From the NCBI RefSeq assembly GCF_007827465.1, contig NZ_VISL01000001.1, positions 2,189,001 through 2,253,000 of the forward strand: a stretch of DNA of 64,000 bases, in the 5' to 3' direction. Source of the DNA: Dokdonia sp. Hel_I_53 (lineage in GTDB: Bacteria > Bacteroidota > Bacteroidia > Flavobacteriales > Flavobacteriaceae). Positions 53,422 through 61,897 of this stretch are shown here, one piece after another; the first letter of the stretch is position 1; the number at the start of each line of letters is the position of its first letter. The notes under the pieces are model-generated. The model was given only the letters and a program-made list of their open reading frames with translations. It did no database searches and was not told the DNA's origin. The translations under genes and the position numbers were made by a program.

Positions 53422-54618
53422 ATGAAAAACTTAATTGGAATCTTATTAATCTTAGGTAGTATAAAAGCCGGAGCACAGTCTTCGGCTTTAACTATTGGTG
53501 ATAGTTTATATGCGTCAGGGAACTATTCAAAAGCAATTGCTAGTTATGTATCTGTAGTAAACCCAAATTCTAAAACATTTTTACAAATCGCCAGAGCTTA
53601 TAATGCAAAGGGGGTAAAAGGTTCAGCACTAGAATACTATAAAAAGTCAATTCAAAAAGAGAATCGGCAGCCTATCGCACAATTAGAATATGGAAAGCTA
53701 TTGCTCTCGCAATTAAAATTTTACACCGCAGATACCGTATTTTCCTCGCTCACAAACCAGTATCCAGATAATCCAGAATATTATTACCAATTAGGAAGAT
53801 CTTTACAGCTAATTGAGAGAAAAAATAAAACGGACTCAACCTCAATTGCATCCGTTAGTACTATTGAATTACCTGAGACCGCTTTCGCGAAAGCGGTACA
53901 ACTAGATTCCACCCATCAGAAGGCGATGTATGACTTATCTAAAATATATCTTGCAAAAAGGGACTATACAAATGTTGAAAAAATCACAAGCAAGGCGTTA
54001 GAAAGCGACCCAGAAAATATTAAAATGATAAGCCTTCAGGCGCAGAATTATTATTACAAAGGCTGGTGGACAGAAGCGATTGTGCGTTTTGAAAAATTGA
54101 TCTCATTAGGGCAATCTACTAGTTTTATTCATGACAAATTGGGTAGATCTTATTACCAAAAAAGACAATATAAAAAAGCGATAGCCCAGTACGAGATACT
54201 GTTAGAATCTGCAGATGATGATTGGGGCTTACATCTTACACTTTCTAGACTTTATGCTTTTGAAAATGAACTAGAAAAATCAATAACCTCTGGAAAGCAA
54301 GCACTTTATTTAAAGGATTTGCCGCTCGATGATGTGTTCTTTACATTAGGTAGATCTTACGAATTAAAAAGGGATTACAAACAAGCTTTAAATTATTACA
54401 GCAATGCCCTGAAGGAGAATTCTAATAATGATGACGCGCGCTATGGTCTAGCAGTAGCAGCAGATAATTATTATGAAGATAAAAGTGAGGTACTCAAAAT
54501 GTATGAAACGTATGTGAATAGCCTAGATAAAAGTAAGATTACACCTTACAAAGCTAGACTTGCAGAGTTGCGTATACAGGAGCTAAAGCGGCAAATTTTT
54601 GTGGAAAGTAACCAATAG
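53422..54618 (+). CDS. Secreted TPR-repeat protein
   Basis: A 398-aa protein with a signal peptide (MKNLIGILLILGSIKAGAQ, cleavage after GAQ) and about eight tetratricopeptide repeats (SGNYSKAIASYVSVV, KGSALEYYKKSIQ, KRDYTNVEKITSKALESD, KRDYKQALNYYSNALKE and others). The start is the ATG at 53422, five bases after the blaR1 stop; a longer frame within blaR1 is not needed. A perfect palindrome at 53881 gives AFAKA in a loop between repeats (extended to 20 bp, ACC...GGT). It probably scaffolds periplasmic partners of the operon; this is inference. Confidence 0.88.
   Translation: MKNLIGILLILGSIKAGAQSSALTIGDSLYASGNYSKAIASYVSVVNPNSKTFLQIARAYNAKGVKGSALEYYKKSIQKENRQPIAQLEYGKLLLSQLKFYTADTVFSSLTNQYPDNPEYYYQLGRSLQLIERKNKTDSTSIASVSTIELPETAFAKAVQLDSTHQKAMYDLSKIYLAKRDYTNVEKITSKALESDPENIKMISLQAQNYYYKGWWTEAIVRFEKLISLGQSTSFIHDKLGRSYYQKRQYKKAIAQYEILLESADDDWGLHLTLSRLYAFENELEKSITSGKQALYLKDLPLDDVFFTLGRSYELKRDYKQALNYYSNALKENSNNDDARYGLAVAADNYYEDKSEVLKMYETYVNSLDKSKITPYKARLAELRIQELKRQIFVESNQ
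53881..53894. repeat. Dispersed palindrome (coding, AFAKA)
   Basis: Perfect copy in the TPR gene; extended by ACC...GGT to 20 bp. Confidence 0.95.
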
Positions 54619-54697
54619 CTGTTCTTTTTAAAGGATCGTAAGAGAATGAAAAAATAGGTTTTAAAAGCACGATAAAAGCCGTATTTTTCCACTACGT

Positions 54698-55192
54698 ATG
54701 AAGAGGAGTCTATATCGTGTAGTTTTTATCTGTACAGCGGTACTGTTTTTACTAAGCTGTGATCAATTACAGACTAAAAAAATCGAGTCTTCTCAATACC
54801 TTGCAGAAGACTGGAAAGCCATTAACCTTAATGAAGTAGACGTATATCCTACTTTTGAAATATGTAATAACACTCCAGAAAATGAAGAAATGCGTCTTTG
54901 CTTTGAAAAGACCGTTACAAGCATTTTTTACGAAGCACTTAATAAACATCAGGTTGTAGTTTCTCAAGACTTAGAGGAAACCGTGGTGGTAGATTTTGTG
55001 ATTAATAAAAAAGGCAATTACTGTATTGATACGTTACGTGTTACAGAGGCTGTACGTTTTGAAATTCCAGAGCTAGAACAGTGGATTCATGAAGCTGCCA
55101 GAGAGCTCCCAAAAGCGTTTCCAGCCAGAAAAGAAGGGGTGCCAGTCAAAACTAGATTTAAAATCCCAGTAATCTTTAAAGTAGAAGAATAA
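54698..55192 (+). CDS. Lipoprotein with TonB_C-like domain
   Basis: A 164-aa lipoprotein (lipobox LLSCDQL). The mature part (PTFEICNNTPENEEMRLCFEKT, then ETVVVDFVINKKGNYCIDTLRV, ALPKAFPARKEGVPVKTRFKIPV-like) has the same layout as the C-terminal domain of the BlaR1-type protein two genes upstream: a Cys-containing opening, a KxG turn and a closing basic strand. It lies 80 bp after the TPR gene. It may be a paralogous module or interaction partner of the sensor; that is inference. Confidence 0.8.
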   Translation: MKRSLYRVVFICTAVLFLLSCDQLQTKKIESSQYLAEDWKAINLNEVDVYPTFEICNNTPENEEMRLCFEKTVTSIFYEALNKHQVVVSQDLEETVVVDFVINKKGNYCIDTLRVTEAVRFEIPELEQWIHEAARELPKAFPARKEGVPVKTRFKIPVIFKVEE

Positions 55193-55221
55193 GTACTCAT
55201 CATTATTATTTGATAATGGGT

Positions 55222-56103
55222 TTATAAAATAAATGTATACCCTATACTAAGATCTATTGGAAATTGTTCATTATCCTCAATAAAAATAGCGAATGCATCA
55301 CGGTAGTGTACGTTAAGAAAACCTTTTCCTATTCTTATATCTGCTCCTAGTCCAAAGATTGTTGGTGCTTGAAAGCTTGATCCAGAATTTTCAAAAATTA
55401 TAGTTTCACTCACAGGGTCATTAGAATCAAAATAAGCTCCTCTGTCAAAAGAGGTGAAGGTTACTAGCTTCGTATTTATAAAGACATCAATTGCTTTTAG
55501 TTTTAAAAATTTAAAACGATAGTTTAGTGAGAACTGTGACCTTTTATAATCAAAGTCATTAGTAGCAAAGGTTTGCTCAACTTGAAAAACGATAGCATGC
55601 CTAGGCAAAGAAAGCGGATCTAAAATCTCAAAAGCCACTCCACCTTGAGGATTCTTTGAGTTTTTAGGATTTGTTGTAAAAATGTTATTCGTGATTCCAC
55701 CAAAAATACCTAGTCGATATTCAGGATCTGTCATAAAACTATTTGCAACATAAGAGGCATCCTTAAGAAGATTGTATGTGTTGAAGAAAGTACGCAAACT
55801 ACCTAAAGTTAGGTTGATTTTAGCTGTATCAATCGAAGCATCTGTAGTTAATTCAGCAAGGGTTTTTTTATATTCCTCTTGGTACTTATCATCAATTCTA
55901 GTATTGACTAGTTCCATTACAATCCCATCTTTCAGTGCGAAGTAGCGGTAATCGCGATCAATAGTATTCCATAGGAGTGTGAGAGTTCCTTCTACTTCTT
56001 TCCCTAAATCATAAGAAACACCATCTACCTTATATGTTTCCGTTTGTGCGTTTGCAAGAACAGTACAAGACAACACTATTATTGTTAGGAAAAAATTTTT
56101 CAT
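55222..56103 (-). CDS. Outer-membrane beta-barrel-like protein of unknown function
   Basis: A 293-aa protein with a signal peptide (cleavage after ANAQ, residue 20). Residues 21-120 hold an alpha/beta region (GKEVEGTLTLLWNTIDRDYRYFAL), and the rest consists of amphipathic strands (YRLGIFGGITNNIFT, SQFSLNYRFKFLKLKAIDVFI, IFGLGADIRIGKGFLNVHYR) ending in SIGYTFIL, as in small outer-membrane barrels. I do not recognise the family. Convergent with the blaI operon, 30 bp gap. Confidence 0.65.
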   Translation of the reverse strand: MKNFFLTIIVLSCTVLANAQTETYKVDGVSYDLGKEVEGTLTLLWNTIDRDYRYFALKDGIVMELVNTRIDDKYQEEYKKTLAELTTDASIDTAKINLTLGSLRTFFNTYNLLKDASYVANSFMTDPEYRLGIFGGITNNIFTTNPKNSKNPQGGVAFEILDPLSLPRHAIVFQVEQTFATNDFDYKRSQFSLNYRFKFLKLKAIDVFINTKLVTFTSFDRGAYFDSNDPVSETIIFENSGSSFQAPTIFGLGADIRIGKGFLNVHYRDAFAIFIEDNEQFPIDLSIGYTFIL

Positions 56104-56135
56104 AAAAGAAATTTGGGCAGTTTAAATATAGCAAA

Positions 56136-57305
56136 TTATCTACGGTAGTTACGTCCTTTCCATTCAAAACCAACCATTAAGGCATTTAAAGCGATGTAAG
56201 TGCTTATAAATGGATAGAATATGGATACTAATGGAAGATAGGCTATATATCGCCATCTTTTATAAAATGCAGCCTCTTTTAGGATTAACTGGGCGTCTAT
56301 TATAAGCTTAACAATTAGCAGTGGTAAAATGATTAATAATGCATAATGGTATACACCAGTCTTCAATAGAAAATTATCAAATAAGGTAAATATTAAGTAA
56401 CTAAATAGAAAAACCCAAAGTGCATTAACTACCAAAACTAAGAGCCCAATATATTTTGAAAACCAAAAACTATAATGAGTAGCTTTTTTTGCCCATCGTA
56501 TTCTTTGATTTATAAAACCAGTCCAACTTTTTTGTGGCTGTGTAGTTGTAATTACTAAAGAAGATTTTAGGTATTGAATGTTTGCATCCTTTCGACTCGC
56601 CATTTGTTCCAGTAAAAAATGATCATCTCCACTAGCGATGTGGTTATGAGCATCGTATCCATTTAATTTCAAGAAATGTTCTTTATCAAAAGCAAGATTT
56701 GCACCGTTGCATAGAAAAGGTAGCTTTAGTCCAAATCCACCTACAGTAGCTCCCATCAAACTTAAAAAATCTAGCTGCTCGTAAGCTTTAAAGAATGATC
56801 GTTTCTCTGATATGGCAATCGCAACAGGCATAACAACCAATTGGCAGTTTTTAGCCCTTATAAAATGATCAAGAACATCAAGCCAAGAAGGTTGTACAAT
56901 ACAATCTGCATCTGTAGTTACAATCCAGTCACCAGAGGCAAGATGTATTGCCGTTTGTAACGCATCTTTTTTTGGTGACGAGGATTTTATTTGATTATCG
57001 ATTAAACGTATATGATTTGTAGCATGCTTTTTAATGAAATCTAAAACAATACGTTCAGAATTATCGGTTGAGGCATCATTTACGAGTATAATTTCAAATA
57101 ATGCCGTGGGATACGTTAAGCTATTTAAGGAAGAGAGTAGATTTAAAAGGTTATCAGCTTCATTTCTAAATGGAATAATAACAGAAAATCGAGTGATGGG
57201 AGTGGATAATTTAGGAACAAACTCTTTCTCTAAGATACTGCCTATATATAAAGCCCCAATGGTGATTACATACAAAGCAAAAGGTATGATAATAAGCCAT
57301 ATCAT
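56136..57305 (-). CDS. Family 2 glycosyltransferase, membrane-bound
   Basis: A 389-aa protein with an N-terminal membrane anchor (IIPFALYVITIGALYIG) and a GT-A domain (FSVIIPFRNEADNLLNLLSS, EIILVNDASTDNS, VTTDADCIVQP, SGDDHFLLEQMA, QRIRWAKKATHY), where DxD and QxxRW-type motifs are visible. Two to three C-terminal helices follow. This is the processive/poly-GT2 family layout, used for polysaccharide or glycolipid synthesis. Its start overlaps the upstream flippase-like gene by 4 bp, so the two are coupled. Confidence 0.9.
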   Translation of the reverse strand: MIWLIIIPFALYVITIGALYIGSILEKEFVPKLSTPITRFSVIIPFRNEADNLLNLLSSLNSLTYPTALFEIILVNDASTDNSERIVLDFIKKHATNHIRLIDNQIKSSSPKKDALQTAIHLASGDWIVTTDADCIVQPSWLDVLDHFIRAKNCQLVVMPVAIAISEKRSFFKAYEQLDFLSLMGATVGGFGLKLPFLCNGANLAFDKEHFLKLNGYDAHNHIASGDDHFLLEQMASRKDANIQYLKSSLVITTTQPQKSWTGFINQRIRWAKKATHYSFWFSKYIGLLVLVVNALWVFLFSYLIFTLFDNFLLKTGVYHYALLIILPLLIVKLIIDAQLILKEAAFYKRWRYIAYLPLVSIFYPFISTYIALNALMVGFEWKGRNYRR

Positions 57306-58264
57306 TGAGTTGCAATTTTGAAAGGTCTTTGACGTATCAACAAGTAATAAGCACCTAAAATTAGCGGAAGCAATACATTAAAAAACCACATTAGTAATAC
57401 GGTCATAAGTACAATTTCTTCAGCCACATCAAACCAGGCAAAAACAATAACAGCTACACTCACACGAACAACCACATCAAATAATTGCATGATTGGAAAA
57501 AGAGAACTTAATACATACATGGTAAAAATACACGCCATTGAAAATGGATAGTTAAGATCAGATCCCAAAAGATATAGAATTAGATAAAATTGGTGTGCAA
57601 AAATGACATACCTTAAGATGGATAACAAGCGAACCTTCGTTTTCAATGGTGCTGGAATTTTCTTCCAAAATCCCTTAATTTTATACCAAACATTACCTTT
57701 TAAGGTCCAGTTTATACTCCTTAAAAGTTTAGGTGTAATTTGATACAGAATTAAGGTCATAAAAATACTTAGTCCCCAAAAGAAAATAGCTGTACCACTT
57801 GTGAAAAAAGCAATGACACCTAAACCGATAAAACCAAAAATTAACGTAGCCAGTAATTGATACATATTGCCAATAAAATTTAGAAATAATATCTTTTTTC
57901 GCTCTTTTGGATTATAAAAAAATGCTTTAGAACCGTAATCACCAGCTTTTGCAGGAGTAATAAAACCAATAAGATGAGCGGTAAATGTTTGGTTTACGCT
58001 TTCGCGAAAGCGTATATCTTCTAAATAACTAACTAATTCCTTCCATTTTAAAACCTCAAAAAACCAATTTGCTGTCGAAAAGAGAAGTAAGGTAGTAACG
58101 AGAAAAATAACATTTAAAGTTGAATGAAGATCTAGTTGATTGCGGAGTTCTTGCAAAGATTGAGCATCTATTTTTAAATAGATGAAATAGGCAGCAGCTA
58201 CGAGAATGAGAATCTTAACGATTGCCCATAGTAATTGTTTAGTTTTGCTTGATAATCTTGGCAT
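57302..58264 (-). CDS. Lysylphosphatidylglycerol synthase-like / flippase-like membrane protein
   Basis: A 320-aa polytopic protein with about eight hydrophobic segments (ILVAAAYFIYLKIDAQ, FLVTTLLLFSTANWF, FITPAKAGDYGSKAFFY, FIGLGVIAFFTSGTAIFF and others), matching the LPG_synthase_TM/UPF0104 family. Members move or modify lipids or polyprenyl sugars; here it is coupled to a GT2 gene, which suggests glycolipid or polysaccharide work. A perfect palindrome at 57998 is read on the minus strand as RFRES in the loop VRFRESVNQ-like (EDIRFRESVNQTF). Confidence 0.82.
   Translation of the reverse strand: MPRLSSKTKQLLWAIVKILILVAAAYFIYLKIDAQSLQELRNQLDLHSTLNVIFLVTTLLLFSTANWFFEVLKWKELVSYLEDIRFRESVNQTFTAHLIGFITPAKAGDYGSKAFFYNPKERKKILFLNFIGNMYQLLATLIFGFIGLGVIAFFTSGTAIFFWGLSIFMTLILYQITPKLLRSINWTLKGNVWYKIKGFWKKIPAPLKTKVRLLSILRYVIFAHQFYLILYLLGSDLNYPFSMACIFTMYVLSSLFPIMQLFDVVVRVSVAVIVFAWFDVAEEIVLMTVLLMWFFNVLLPLILGAYYLLIRQRPFKIATQ
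57998..58011. repeat. Dispersed palindrome (coding, RFRES)
   Basis: Perfect copy in the flippase-like gene; extended TACGC...GCGTA symmetry. Confidence 0.95.
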
Positions 58265-58303
58265 TAAATTTCTTTAAGAAGTCACAAAGTAACAATAAAA
58301 CCA

Positions 58304-58858
58304 TTGGTAGAAGAAAAAATCATATTAGGTATCGATCCAGGAACTACAATTATGGGGTTTGGACTTATAAAGGTGGTAAATAAAAAGATGGAATTCATTC
58401 AGTTTAATGAGTTGCTTTTACAGAAATATAACGACCCATATGTCAAGCTAAAACTGATTTTTGAACGAACTATTCACCTCATAGATACCTACCATCCTGA
58501 TGAAATTGCTATTGAAGCGCCATTTTTTGGAAAAAACGTACAGAGTATGCTTAAATTAGGTAGGGCACAAGGTGTAGCCATGGCTGCTGGGCTTTCAAGG
58601 CAAATACCTATTACAGAGTATTTACCTAAAAAAATAAAAATGGCAATTACCGGCAATGGTAATGCCAGTAAAGAACAAGTAGCAAAAATGCTGCAATCTG
58701 TTCTTAAACTCAAAACCCTCCCTAAAAACTTAGACGCAACAGATGGACTCGCTGCTGCTGTGTGTCATTTTTACAATTCTGGACGTGTAGAAATAGGGAA
58801 GAGTTACTCTGGATGGGAAAGTTTTGTAAAGCAAAATGAGAAACGAATAAAAAAGTAG
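58304..58858 (+). CDS. ruvC: Holliday junction endonuclease RuvC
   Basis: A 184-aa RuvC. The catalytic acids are in LGIDPGTT (first Asp), IAIEAPFFGKN (Glu) and DATDGLAAAVCHF (C-terminal Asp pair). It resolves Holliday junctions with RuvAB. The start appears to be TTG at 58304, giving a VEEKIILGIDPGT opening; no ATG or GTG lies in frame upstream at a suitable distance. TTG starts are rare in this group, so it is worth noting. No ruvAB genes are adjacent. Confidence 0.93.
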   Translation: MVEEKIILGIDPGTTIMGFGLIKVVNKKMEFIQFNELLLQKYNDPYVKLKLIFERTIHLIDTYHPDEIAIEAPFFGKNVQSMLKLGRAQGVAMAAGLSRQIPITEYLPKKIKMAITGNGNASKEQVAKMLQSVLKLKTLPKNLDATDGLAAAVCHFYNSGRVEIGKSYSGWESFVKQNEKRIKK

Positions 58859-58912
58859 TTCGCAATATTTTAATGAGTACGTGCAACTAATTGAAGGAAT
58901 CACATAACACTT

Positions 58913-60046
58913 ATGTCTAGTCTTTACATCCATATACCGTTTTGCAAGCAGGCGTGTCACTATTGTGACTTCCACTTTTCTACTACCATGGGGAAAAAGG
59001 AGGAGATGATAGCAGCGATAATTCGGGAATTAGAGCTTCGCAAAGACGAGTTTGAGGGTGAAGAAGTTTCAAATATCTATTTTGGCGGGGGGACTCCTTC
59101 TGTGCTCGATACAGAAGAAATTAACCAAATTATTGACGCGTGTTATAAAAATTATAACATTCAAGAGGATCCAGAAATCACTTTAGAAGCAAATCCAGAT
59201 GATCTCACAGAGATAAAAATCAACCAGTTAGCTGCCTCGAGAATCAATAGACTGAGCATTGGAGTACAATCTTTTTTTGAGCAAGATTTAAAATTAATGA
59301 ACCGTGCTCATAATGCACAAGAGGCGATTGACTGTATCACGCTTTCGCGAAAGCGTTTTCCCAATAGTTCACTCGACCTCATTTACGGTATCCCAGAGAT
59401 GAGTATGGAGCGTTGGGAACAGAACATTGACACCGCTCTTTCTTTAGGTGTTCCTCACATTTCTGCCTATGCTTTAACGGTTGAGCCTAAAACTGCTCTT
59501 GAAAACTTCATAAAAAAGGGTATTGTCCCTCCGGTACAAGATGAAGTAGCTCAAGAACATCATGCCTTATTAATTAAGAAAATGGAGGCGGAAGGATATG
59601 AAAATTACGAGTTTTCAAATTTTGCATTACCTGGCTACCATTCAAAGAATAATACGGCTTACTGGCAGGGTAAAAAATATATAGGGATAGGACCCTCTGC
59701 GCATAGTTACGATGGGAAGAGACGCGCGTGGAATATCAATAACAACCCAAAATTTATTAAGGCAATCACAGCGGGAGAGCTCCCTCAAGAAGTAGAGAAA
59801 CTTACACTTACAGATAGTTATAATGAGTATGTGATGACACGATTGCGTACTAAATATGGTGTGTCTTTAAATGAGATCAATTCCTTGTTTGGTGCGAAGT
59901 TTAAAAATTACTTTCTAGAACATTCTAAAAAGCATCTGGACGAGCATTTACTTTTTAGAGAAGAAGATCGTGTCTACGTTTCAAGAAAAGGAAAATTCCT
60001 AAGTGACGGTATCGCTAGCGACTTATTCTTGCTTAATTTGGGGTAA
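58913..60046 (+). CDS. hemW: Radical SAM heme chaperone HemW
   Basis: A 377-aa radical SAM protein. The SAM cluster motif CxxxCxxC is Cys11-Cys15-Cys18 (PFCKQACHYCDF), then YFGGGTPS, the RLSIGVQSF segment and the C-terminal HemN_C-type region. HemW transfers heme; older annotations call it coproporphyrinogen III oxidase-like. The residue pattern and length match HemW rather than HemN. The palindrome at 59341 is read as LSRKR in a solvent-exposed-looking segment (TLSRKRFPNS). It lies 55 bp after ruvC. Confidence 0.93.
   Translation: MSSLYIHIPFCKQACHYCDFHFSTTMGKKEEMIAAIIRELELRKDEFEGEEVSNIYFGGGTPSVLDTEEINQIIDACYKNYNIQEDPEITLEANPDDLTEIKINQLAASRINRLSIGVQSFFEQDLKLMNRAHNAQEAIDCITLSRKRFPNSSLDLIYGIPEMSMERWEQNIDTALSLGVPHISAYALTVEPKTALENFIKKGIVPPVQDEVAQEHHALLIKKMEAEGYENYEFSNFALPGYHSKNNTAYWQGKKYIGIGPSAHSYDGKRRAWNINNNPKFIKAITAGELPQEVEKLTLTDSYNEYVMTRLRTKYGVSLNEINSLFGAKFKNYFLEHSKKHLDEHLLFREEDRVYVSRKGKFLSDGIASDLFLLNLG
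59341..59354. repeat. Dispersed palindrome (coding, LSRKR)
   Basis: Perfect copy in hemW. Confidence 0.95.
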
Positions 60047-60069
60047 TTACCTCTAGTGATTGACATATA

Positions 60070-60100
60070 TTGTCTAAAAATTACAGATTCCGTATATTTA
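60070..60100 (+). promoter_or_regulatory. Promoter of the cyclase gene
   Basis: TTG (60070-60072), 20 bp, then TATATTTA (60093-60100; one mismatch to TAnnTTTG). It argues that the TTG is a promoter box and not a start codon. Confidence 0.55.
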
Positions 60101-60123
60101 AACAAACCTCATATCTAGCTACT

Positions 60124-60876
60124 GTGCACGCAAAAATTACCCATAACAATAAAATCTACGCTGTAGATTTATCCAAACCTATCGATATTTCTATACCGCT
60201 TAGGCAAGATAAAAATCCAACTGCGTGGTATCTCGAAGGGCCAAAATTTGAACCCGTAACTGACGGGGAATGGGTAGGAAAAGTAAGTGAAGGAGGAGAT
60301 GTAAACTTCACAACCATTACTTTTAACCCGCATTCTCACGGTACGCATACAGAATCTGCCGGTCACATTACAGAAAAAGTATATAGCATCAATAAACAGC
60401 TTACACAATTTTTCTTCATTGCAGAAGTAATCACAGTCATACCAGAACCTCTAGATAATGAAGATGATGATTTTATCCTAAAAGATAGACAGTTTGCAAG
60501 GTTGCTTAGAGATAAATCCCCCGAAGCATTAGTAGTAAGAACACTCCCTAATGCGAGAGAGAAAAAAACGATGGATTGGTCACACACCAATTGGCCTTAC
60601 GTAGAGGATAAAGCAATGGCGAGATTTTGTCGTAATGGTATCAAGCACCTGCTTATTGATTTGCCTAGTGTAGACAAAGAAAAAGATGGTGGCGAACTCA
60701 AATCTCATCACGCTTTTTGGAATATTCCCAAAAATATACGCTTAGACGCGACCATAACAGAGATGATTTACGTGCCACATGATGTTCCAGACGGTACCTA
60801 TCTTCTCAATTTACAGATTGCATCTTTCGAAAATGACGCAACACCTAGTAAGCCAGTTTTGTATGCTATAGAATAA
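60124..60876 (+). CDS. Cyclase family protein (kynurenine formamidase-like)
   Basis: A 250-aa metal-dependent hydrolase. The family motif HxxxHxxxxxH-like stretch is HSHGTHTESAGHI, near residues 78-90, followed by a conserved DLPSVDKEKD segment. The family includes bacterial kynurenine formamidase; the substrate here is not known. I place the start at the GTG at 60124 (VHAKITHNNKIYAVDLSKPI): a promoter-like pair lies upstream of it, and the earlier in-frame TTG at 60070 coincides with the -33 box. The longer version would have 268 aa. Confidence 0.85.
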   Translation: MHAKITHNNKIYAVDLSKPIDISIPLRQDKNPTAWYLEGPKFEPVTDGEWVGKVSEGGDVNFTTITFNPHSHGTHTESAGHITEKVYSINKQLTQFFFIAEVITVIPEPLDNEDDDFILKDRQFARLLRDKSPEALVVRTLPNAREKKTMDWSHTNWPYVEDKAMARFCRNGIKHLLIDLPSVDKEKDGGELKSHHAFWNIPKNIRLDATITEMIYVPHDVPDGTYLLNLQIASFENDATPSKPVLYAIE

Positions 60877-60961
60877 AAGAAGTGTAACCTTTCAATATAA
60901 ATTAGCTAGTATTTCAGGTTCTTCAAATTGCGTTAGTTCTTTTAGTATCTTAAAGTCTATT

Positions 60962-61888
60962 ATGAATAGATATACTAAAAGTCTTCCGTTGGCAATTTTC
61001 CTTTTCGCTTTCGCGAAAGCGATTACCGCACAATCATATGTTGATCTAGTAAAGTTTAATTATGGGTCTATCATAAATGCTGGCTATGAAAATAGTGATG
61101 AGCATACAGATATATCTTTAATTAATGGAACAATCACACTTCCCATTCCCGTAACCGAAGATGTAGCCATTATTACTGGAGCAGAATTTATAAGTCAAAA
61201 TCTTTCACTAAGTCCTAATGCTTTTGAAACCAACATATCCTCCATAGCTTTAAGAGCAGGTTTATCTTGGAAACATAGTGACAAGTGGTCTGGTACGTAT
61301 GTACTCATACCAAAAATGGCTGGTGAGGAACTTAATTTTGAGGGAGATAATTTCTTTTTGGGTGCAATTGCTCTTTTAAAATATCAAAAGACCTCTAGCA
61401 CGCAATATCGTTTTGGCATTTATGCCTCAGATGAAGCTTTTGGTACGCTGGTAACTCCCATACTAGGTATGTACTATAATAGCCCATCGAACAATTGGGA
61501 GGTTACGGCAAACCTGCCACTCACAGCAGATGTGAATTATAGCTTTAATCCAGGTCTTGCGCTTGGTTTTGCCTTACAATCTCAAGTACGCTCCTATGGA
61601 CTTAAACCTATCGAGGGAATTGAAAATCGATACGTTCAAGGTCAGAATATAGAATTTGGACCTTACATACAGCAATCTTTTTTAGATAAAAAATTGTTGT
61701 TAAACTTTCAAACGGGTTATGCCAGCATTGATTATGCGAGTTATGCCGTTAGTGATAAAGTGTCTTGGCGATTATTAGCTTTTGATTTTGGAGATAATCG
61801 TACACAACTTAATCCAGTCACAACGGGTTCAATCTTTTTGCGAATAGGAGCTATTTATAGATTTCATCTCAAAACGGATGAGGATTAA
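60962..61888 (+). CDS. DUF6268-like outer-membrane protein
   Basis: A 308-aa protein. The signal peptide contains FLFAFAKAITAQ, where AFAKA is encoded by the palindrome at 61007; cleavage is probably after TAQ. The mature part is made of beta strands (ISLINGTITLPIPV, GTYVLIPKMAGEEL, VTANLPLTADVNYSF) and a terminal strand IGAIYRFHLK, as expected for an outer-membrane barrel of the DUF6268 type. Function unknown. Convergent with the CYTH gene, 10-bp gap. Confidence 0.78.
   Translation: MNRYTKSLPLAIFLFAFAKAITAQSYVDLVKFNYGSIINAGYENSDEHTDISLINGTITLPIPVTEDVAIITGAEFISQNLSLSPNAFETNISSIALRAGLSWKHSDKWSGTYVLIPKMAGEELNFEGDNFFLGAIALLKYQKTSSTQYRFGIYASDEAFGTLVTPILGMYYNSPSNNWEVTANLPLTADVNYSFNPGLALGFALQSQVRSYGLKPIEGIENRYVQGQNIEFGPYIQQSFLDKKLLLNFQTGYASIDYASYAVSDKVSWRLLAFDFGDNRTQLNPVTTGSIFLRIGAIYRFHLKTDED
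61007..61020. repeat. Dispersed palindrome (coding, signal peptide AFAKA)
   Basis: Perfect copy within the signal peptide of the DUF6268-like protein. Confidence 0.95.
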
Positions 61889-61897
61889 TATTAAGTA

